Of a DNA stretch of 46,610 bases, positions 41,063 through 46,610 are shown in pieces (position 1 is the first letter of the stretch; every line of letters starts with the position of its first letter). The notes under the pieces were generated by a model. The model was not told the DNA's origin. It ran no database searches and worked only from the letters and a program-made list of their open reading frames with translations. This stretch comes from an uncultured bacterium (GTDB lineage: Bacteria; Verrucomicrobiota; Kiritimatiellia; CAIVKH01): positions 1-46,610 of the forward strand of contig CALGMT010000041.1 of assembly GCA_937958885.1 (NCBI GenBank), in the 5' to 3' direction. The position numbers were made by a program, and so were the translations under genes.

Positions 41063-44000
41063 TCAGCGCGCGTGGCAAATTTCGACCCAGGGAATTTCCC
41101 AGCGATCGCACGCCAGCCGTTTTCGAAAGTCGTCTTCCAGGACGTCCTCCGCCCGGCGCTCCATCAAGCCGAGCACGCGTGCGCCGCGCACGGCGATCAA
41201 CCGCTCGCGCCATTCGGAAGCTGCGCGTTCGGATAGCCGCCCAATTTGCACGCCGTCGCGCGTCAACAACCCGATGCCTGCTCCCGTCTGGCGGAGCATC
41301 ACTTCGTCGCCCGGCCGAATGGCGCGCAAGGCGCGGTGTACGGCGTGGTCCGGCGCATGCCGCCCGGCAAAGTCCAGAAAGAGGTCTTCGTACCCCAGCA
41401 GCGACCAATTCGACAACTCCGCGCGCCTTGCATTCGGCGGCTCCTCGCGGCCCGTCAGCACGCCGGGACCCTTCACCTCGTCGGCAAACGCGTGCCGCGT
41501 ATCTTCACGATTGAAGATGCACAAGGTTTCGCGCGCGCGGGTCATGCCGACATAAAACAAGCGGCGCTCTTCCTCGTGCTCGCGCGCGCTCCGAACGCTC
41601 CAATCGCCGCACAGCAATACATGCGCATACTCAGCGCCTTTCGCGGAATGCACCGTCTGCAACACCACCCCTTCGCCCCACGTTTCGTCCCGTCGCCGCT
41701 GCGCCAGGCTCTCGTACAGGAAGTCCTCCAGCGCCGCGCAGGGCGCGACCTCGCCACCGCTCTCCACGGCCCACGCATCCAGCAGCTCGCCGAGCAATCG
41801 AATCCACGGATTATTCGGCTCATTAGGCGCCAGCGCGCGCGCCCCCTCCGCCGTCAGCGCCTCGGCGCGCCGCGCGCGCAGGAGGTCCAAAAAGGCCCGG
41901 ATTTCGCGGATTCGGTGCAAGGGCGGCACCTTCGTTCGATCGAGCGGCCATCCTACAGGAATTCCGTTGGCCTCGGCTGCCGCGCGGATGAAGGCAAGAT
42001 CGCGATAGTGGCGCGACAGAACGGCGATGGCGTTCCATGGGTTTGAGCCCAGCGCGCGCAGCCGGCAGATTTCGTTCACGACCGCGACCGCCTGCCCGGC
42101 GAGGTCCGGAACATTGAGTATCCGCACCTTTCCGCGCGTTTCGGTATCGATGGCGCCGAACAGTCCGCCGTATGGCATGAGTTCGCGCGCCTGATCGATT
42201 CGGGTCGGATGCCCGCTTTTCATCCGATCTCGATTTCGCGCAATGAGCCGCTCCGCCGCCTCGATGATGGCGCGGGTCGAGCGATAATTTTCCACCAAAT
42301 AGGCGGCTTCGGCGCCATAATCCGTCTGGAAACGCCGGATGAACTCCACATTTGCGCCGCGGAAGGTGTAGATGTTTTGATCGTCGTCCCCGACGGCGAG
42401 AATGGCGAGCTTTCGATCCTCGTCGTGCTCGCGGCGCCCCGCCAGCGCGGCAATGAGTTCGTATTGCGGCGCGTCGATGTCCTGATACTCGTCCACCAGG
42501 ATGAACGCGAAACCCGCCAGCAAGCGGTCGCGCACTTCGTCGGACTCAATGCCCGGCACGGCGCGCTCTCCCCGCAGGAGCGCGGTCGCGTCTTCGATGA
42601 GACGGTCGAAGGACGGCTCGTCCGGCCCCGTCCCTGTCTTCTCGAGAATGGAAGACCGGCCCAGCAGCCGGAGCGCGAGGGCGTGGTAGGTGAGAATCGT
42701 CACACCGCGCGCATCCGCCCCCGCCAAGGCGACCAAGCGGCGCCGCAGTTCAATCGCCGACTTATGATTGAAGCAACAAACCAAAATGGCGTGCGGCTTC
42801 ACCCGGCGGACGCGCAACAGATAGGCGACGCGATGCACGATGACGCGCGTCTTGCCGGATCCGGGGCAGGCCAGCACGATCATGTTCCGCGACAAGGGCG
42901 CGGTGACAATGCGCATCTGCTGCTTGTTGGCCAGCGCATCGACAATGGCGCGGTACGCGCGCTCGGTGGTCGCGATCTCCAGCAGTTTTTGCTGGCCCCG
43001 AAAATACAGCTCGATGAAGCGCTCTTTCGAGATGGTGAAGTAAGACACGACCAGCCGAAGCGCTTCGTCGATGCGGCGCATCGCAGCCAGCGCGTATTCG
43101 TTCATCACGTGCACTTGGAAGATGCGCTCGCGATAGTGCAGGTCTAGCGCCTCGTGATTTTCCTTCGTGTACCGCTGGCCGCTCATCTCCGGCAACACCT
43201 TGATCGCCATCGCGGAGCGGAACACAGACAGTCCTTGGTGCAGGACGATCACGCCTTGTTCGTGCAGGTACATCAACCCCCGCTCCACCGCCGCCAGCGG
43301 ATCTTTCACCTCCGCGCGCAGCGCGGGATCGCGATCCAGCGCCCCGCGCAGATCCTCGAACGAAAACGACACGAGCAAATCCTTCTGCGGCATCGCGTCG
43401 CGCGGAACCTTTGCGAGCAGCGCGTCCAAGAGCACGCGCGCGATGCGCCGACGCCGCTCGGCCAGCTCCGCGAGCGGGTCCCAGCTTCGCTTCACGCGCA
43501 CGCGATACTGCTCGCGCGCAATCGGGCGCACATCGAGGCTGCCCGTCTGTCCGGCAAAACCGCGCCCGTCTTCTGCGATGCTCCGCAGCAGCTTGCGGAT
43601 GAGTTCAGTCGACGACTCGATCCCGCGCTGTTCCAACTCGGCGCTCAGCAGCCGCCCGTTCAGCGACAGCCAACCTTCCGGATCCGGCTCCAGCTCGCGC
43701 AGCAGATCGATCAACTGGCGCTCGGCCTCGATTACGCCGGCGAGCCGCACGCCGGAATGATCCGCCACTTTGTAGCGCACATAGGCGCTGAGCAGCATGT
43801 CCTTTTTCAGCAGCCCGACCTTGGTCATGCTGTCCAGGATGCGCAGCGCCTTCGCGCTGACGAATTCGGGGCTCGGACGTTCATGCACCGCGGCCTCCGG
43901 CGAATCGACCCGCATCGCGGCGTATGATCGAAACTCCGGCAACAGCGCGATTTCGTCGACCGTGATACTATCGCACCGCTCCGGGTCCATCAGTTCGCGC

Positions 44001-46258
44001 AGGATGGCGATCCACAGCCCGGCCTCCACGGGGCTCAGGGCAAGCGCGGCGATTTTTTGCTCGGCCTCTTCCATCGACCGCACGAGCGGGCGCGCCTGTA
44101 TCACATAGGTGCGATTTTCGTTGCGCTCGATCAGGCCCGCGCGCTCCAGCCAGGCGATTGCCGTCCGCACTTTTGTGTCCGCCATCACCTCGGCGGCGTC
44201 GATGCGGATCGCGGTTTCCTCGTCGCGCAGCAGTTCGCCGGTAGTCACGACGACCTCATCGGTTCGCTGTCGGCTCGCCGCGCGGCGCAGCGCGCGCAGC
44301 AGAGACGCAATATCCTGCCGCGTGAGTTCCGAATAGGCGCCCAGGCGGAACTGCTGTTCGCAATCTTCTTCGCTATACAGCAGGATGCAGTCCGCCGCGC
44401 GGCGATCGCGGCCCGCGCGGCCGGCCTCCTGCAGGTAGTTTTCGAGCGATCCGGGCATATCGCCGTGAATCACCACGCGCACATCGTCCTTGTCGATCCC
44501 CATGCCGAAGGCATTGGTCGCGCAGATGACGTGCGCGCTGCCGCCGAGAAACGCATCCTGAATTTGCCGCTTTTCCAGCGGCGGCAATCCCGCGTGAAAC
44601 GCCTCTGCGCGCCATCCTCTTTCGCGCAGGTATGCGGCGGTCGCGTGAGCGGTCTCCCGCGTGGCGCGGAAAACGACCGCGCATCCGTTCGGACCGTCCG
44701 GGTTGCCTAGCCGATCGCGGAGCAACTCATCGATGCGCGGCAGGCGCCCGTGCGCACTGACCGTCTGGACCTCGAACCGCAGATTGGCGCGCTCGACACT
44801 GCCGACGTAACGCGCGAGCGTCACGCCTGTTTCGCGCTGAAAGTACTCTGCGATTTCCTCCAGCACTGCCGGCTTCGCTGTCGCGGTGAAGCAGGCGATC
44901 GGCGGCACCGGCATTTGCCGATCTTTCGCCAGTTGGCGGATAAAGCGGCCGACATAGAGGTAATCGGGCCGGAAATCGTGCCCCCACTTGGAGAGGCAGT
45001 GGGCCTCATCCATCACCCAGCATCCGATTTCGCGATTCTCCAGCGCCTTTTTTACGGACCGATTGCGCAGTTGCTCCGGCGACAAATAGAGAATCGCCAG
45101 ATCGCCCATCGCCGTGCGCCGCAGCACATCGCCCCGCTCCGGCATGGTGAGCATCCCGTATAGCGCGGCCGCGTTATCGATTCCGGTGCGACGCACGAGA
45201 CCGTCCACCTGGTCCTTCATTAACGCCTGCAGCGGGGAGACCACCACGGTCAACTGGCCGAGGCGAACATTCCGCGCCAGCGCGGGCAACTGGAAGCAGA
45301 GCGATTTGCCCCCGCCGGTCGGCAGAATGGCGAGCATCGATTCGCCCCGCAATCCTGCGCAAATCACCGCGCGTTGAAGACTGCTGCCGTCCGCCGCGCG
45401 CGGCTCGGGGCGAAACGCCGGGAACCCGAAGAATCGGTTGAGCAGCGCCTCGGGGTCGAACGCCGCGCGGCAATAGGCGCAGGTCGAAGAATCGCATGGC
45501 GTGTCGCGCAGCGCGCGCAAAATCTCAACCGTCGCGGGAAAACGGCGGCGCACCCAGGGCGGCAGAACAGAACGCGCGCCGCTCACGCGCAACCACATCA
45601 GCGCATACGCGAGCGCCCAGCGCTGTTCATCGGTCCGCACCGGCTCTAATCCGCGCGCCAGCGCGGTTGCGCACACGCGGTCGCGCAGCGAAGCGGGAAA
45701 CTCGATTTCCGCGACGGGCTGTTCCTCGATCACCCCCGTGACGTGCTGCCAGCCCGCCGCCAGGCGGCGATCCCGACTGCTCGTCAAGAGCGCGGAGAGG
45801 ACAGCGAAAATATCCGGGGCGGTCTGCGCGAGAGCGGACAACGCGGCGCGCTCGTCGGCTAGGAGCACGGCGGACAATTCCGCGTCGAGCAGGGGATCGT
45901 TCCGCGACTGGGGGACCAGCTTGTAATCCTTCACCAGCCGGTGGTAAGGATTCTCGGGAAAACAGATGGGCGAATACAACAACGTATCCGCAACAGGCAG
46001 CGTCAATAGACGCAACTCCGGCGCCAGTCGGCGCAAGATCGGCAGATCATGATCGACGATGTTATGCCCCCCGACTCCGAGTGCGCCTTCCGCCATGTCG
46101 TCGAGGGCCGCGTGCGCCCGCGCGAGACAATCGGGACCTGCCTGCGAAATTCGTCGATCTCCACGAACAGCGGCCAGCCGGTGAACATGTCCGTCCAAAT
46201 CTGTTTCCAGATCCACGACCAGCCACTTCGCCAAATCCACTGTGCAGGCTGTCGGCAT
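41063..46258 (-). CDS. Exonuclease-like/RecQ/UvrD triple-fusion DNA helicase
   Basis: A 1731-residue protein joining three activities. Residues 1 to about 135 resemble a DEDD 3'-5' exonuclease: VVDLET (Asp16, Glu18), GHNIVDHDLPIL (Asp71) and DPLLDAELSAVLL (Asp125). The usual histidine five residues before the last Asp is Asn120. Residues about 295-700 are a RecQ SF2 helicase with ILPTGGGKSLCF (Lys318), DEAHCLSKWG (417 onward), FTATAKP and FGMGIDKDDVRVVIH ... YLQEAGRAGRD. Residues about 1125-1590 are a UvrD-type SF1 helicase with LACPGSGKTR (Lys1136), VDEYQD (Asp1256), GDDDQNIYTFRGA, TVHSAKGAEY and YVGMTRARETL. A C-terminal beta-rich module (about 1640-1731) follows. Two opposed or sequential motors on one chain suggest repair, fork restart or defence against foreign DNA. 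The frame is intact. Confidence 0.9.
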   Translation of the reverse strand: MPTACTVDLAKWLVVDLETDLDGHVHRLAAVRGDRRISQAGPDCLARAHAALDDMAEGALGVGGHNIVDHDLPILRRLAPELRLLTLPVADTLLYSPICFPENPYHRLVKDYKLVPQSRNDPLLDAELSAVLLADERAALSALAQTAPDIFAVLSALLTSSRDRRLAAGWQHVTGVIEEQPVAEIEFPASLRDRVCATALARGLEPVRTDEQRWALAYALMWLRVSGARSVLPPWVRRRFPATVEILRALRDTPCDSSTCAYCRAAFDPEALLNRFFGFPAFRPEPRAADGSSLQRAVICAGLRGESMLAILPTGGGKSLCFQLPALARNVRLGQLTVVVSPLQALMKDQVDGLVRRTGIDNAAALYGMLTMPERGDVLRRTAMGDLAILYLSPEQLRNRSVKKALENREIGCWVMDEAHCLSKWGHDFRPDYLYVGRFIRQLAKDRQMPVPPIACFTATAKPAVLEEIAEYFQRETGVTLARYVGSVERANLRFEVQTVSAHGRLPRIDELLRDRLGNPDGPNGCAVVFRATRETAHATAAYLRERGWRAEAFHAGLPPLEKRQIQDAFLGGSAHVICATNAFGMGIDKDDVRVVIHGDMPGSLENYLQEAGRAGRDRRAADCILLYSEEDCEQQFRLGAYSELTRQDIASLLRALRRAASRQRTDEVVVTTGELLRDEETAIRIDAAEVMADTKVRTAIAWLERAGLIERNENRTYVIQARPLVRSMEEAEQKIAALALSPVEAGLWIAILRELMDPERCDSITVDEIALLPEFRSYAAMRVDSPEAAVHERPSPEFVSAKALRILDSMTKVGLLKKDMLLSAYVRYKVADHSGVRLAGVIEAERQLIDLLRELEPDPEGWLSLNGRLLSAELEQRGIESSTELIRKLLRSIAEDGRGFAGQTGSLDVRPIAREQYRVRVKRSWDPLAELAERRRRIARVLLDALLAKVPRDAMPQKDLLVSFSFEDLRGALDRDPALRAEVKDPLAAVERGLMYLHEQGVIVLHQGLSVFRSAMAIKVLPEMSGQRYTKENHEALDLHYRERIFQVHVMNEYALAAMRRIDEALRLVVSYFTISKERFIELYFRGQQKLLEIATTERAYRAIVDALANKQQMRIVTAPLSRNMIVLACPGSGKTRVIVHRVAYLLRVRRVKPHAILVCCFNHKSAIELRRRLVALAGADARGVTILTYHALALRLLGRSSILEKTGTGPDEPSFDRLIEDATALLRGERAVPGIESDEVRDRLLAGFAFILVDEYQDIDAPQYELIAALAGRREHDEDRKLAILAVGDDDQNIYTFRGANVEFIRRFQTDYGAEAAYLVENYRSTRAIIEAAERLIARNRDRMKSGHPTRIDQARELMPYGGLFGAIDTETRGKVRILNVPDLAGQAVAVVNEICRLRALGSNPWNAIAVLSRHYRDLAFIRAAAEANGIPVGWPLDRTKVPPLHRIREIRAFLDLLRARRAEALTAEGARALAPNEPNNPWIRLLGELLDAWAVESGGEVAPCAALEDFLYESLAQRRRDETWGEGVVLQTVHSAKGAEYAHVLLCGDWSVRSAREHEEERRLFYVGMTRARETLCIFNREDTRHAFADEVKGPGVLTGREEPPNARRAELSNWSLLGYEDLFLDFAGRHAPDHAVHRALRAIRPGDEVMLRQTGAGIGLLTRDGVQIGRLSERAASEWRERLIAVRGARVLGLMERRAEDVLEDDFRKRLACDRWEIPWVEICHAR

Positions 46259-46485
46259 TTACGGATAAAAAATAGCAGACCGCGGTTCCGCCCGCGCTCA
46301 CTTTTTGCCGGCTCTTGAACGAGCCTGTTGCCTCAAAAGTTTGACACCCAAGAAGAGGCTATGGAGGTCGGCCATTTGGGTCAGACCTAGACACTAGACA
46401 ATAGACAAGCCTGCAATCGGTCGAATGCGGGGAGAGAGGCCCTTAGCCCGTCAAGGGGGCCATTCGGGCCAGACCTGAATGGCGC
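46259..46485. repeat. Intergenic repeats near the right edge
   Basis: A 19-bp direct repeat (17 of 19 identical) occurs at 46370-46388 and 46458-46476, starting GGCCATT and ending CAGACCT. The second copy also forms part of a 7-bp inverted repeat, GCCATTC/GAATGGC. Beside the first copy is a 7-bp-period tandem tract with three TAGACA units (46388-46407). No gene is visible here. Confidence 0.5.
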
Positions 46486-46610
46486 TTAGTTAAGGCCCAT
46501 AACCTTCTTTGATAATGGTTTGCGACGATTGGTATCAGGCAGGGTTTTGAGCATGACCGTTCGCGAGATTTGCTCCATGCGTTTGAGAATGCTTTGTACG
46601 TTGCGCCAGT
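46486..46610 (-). CDS. C-terminal fragment of an unidentified protein, cut by window edge
   Basis: The frame is open from the window edge for 40 codons to a TAA at 46486-46488. The visible end is basic and hydrophilic (MEQISRTVMLKTLPDTNRR followed by KPLSKKVMGLN). Its DNA is clearly less GC-rich than the rest of the window, about half G+C or below. The basic tail and the repeats after it would fit a mobile-element gene, but no motif proves this. The rest of the gene lies outside. Confidence 0.35.
   Translation of the reverse strand, partial: WRNVQSILKRMEQISRTVMLKTLPDTNRRKPLSKKVMGLN

Noticed and set aside
42209-43147. 312-codon open frame on the plus strand
   Set aside because: It is antisense to the UvrD-type helicase motifs and shows no protein family features.

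Overview
This 46.6 kb window of GC-rich DNA (roughly two thirds G+C by eye) reads as ordinary bacterial chromosome with dense, often overlapping genes. The gene set points to a Gram-negative bacterium of the PVC group, most likely Verrucomicrobiota/Kiritimatiellota-like. The reasons are a compact division/cell-wall cluster with a LysM gene between murD and ftsW (the place chlamydiae keep nlpD), polysaccharide-acting GH31 enzymes, a sigma-54 activator with a non-receiver N-terminus, and O-antigen-type surface sugar genes. No rRNA, tRNA or other taxonomic marker is present, so this is an inference.

Layout. 1-1991 (+): the end of an O-antigen ligase/polymerase-like membrane protein coupled to a GT4 glycosyltransferase. 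2087-4306 (+): NAD-dependent DNA ligase ligA. 4319-4819 (-): a PilZ protein. 4894-9512 (+): two GH31 glycosidases with different active-site signatures, separated by a strong hairpin and a tandem 31-bp-spaced dyad element. 9606-11290: a conserved protein (-) and an outer-membrane beta-barrel-like protein (+). 11291-12018: non-coding and full of REP-like palindromes. 12019-18216 (-): four genes joined by ATGA overlaps (DUF2157, GDYXXLXY, alpha/beta hydrolase, LplT-PlsC-acyl-ligase fusion), read from a near-consensus sigma-54 promoter. 18355-20351 (+): the divergent sigma-54 activator coupled to a DJ-1/PfpI protein. 20359-27584: a surface-sugar block with an MFS carrier, nucleotidyltransferase, epimerase, three glycosyltransferases and a GDP-fucose-synthase-like gene.

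27625-39327 (-): the division/cell-wall cluster in the order mraZ, hypothetical, rsmH, ftsL-like, ftsI, murE, murF, mraY, murD, LysM, ftsW. Three GTGGG MraZ boxes with 10-bp period lie just upstream of mraZ. The cluster stops after ftsW and lacks murG, murC, ddl, ftsQ, ftsA and ftsZ. 39816-40862 (+): a less GC-rich choloylglycine-hydrolase-like enzyme. 41063-46258 (-): a 1731-residue fusion of a DEDD exonuclease-like domain, a RecQ helicase and a UvrD-type helicase. The right edge holds direct repeats and the tail of an unidentified, lower-GC gene.

How the genes work together: rsmH to ftsW supply peptidoglycan precursors and septal synthesis, while the two sugar blocks make activated sugars and surface glycans. 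The most interesting unit is the divergent sigma-54 pair at 12-20 kb. An activator next to a sigma-54 promoter appears to control a membrane-protein and phospholipid-repair operon that I do not recognise as a described system. The second is the 31-bp-spaced dyad element, found in the same transcriptional orientation at two unrelated loci, which looks like a regulatory or mobile intergenic element.
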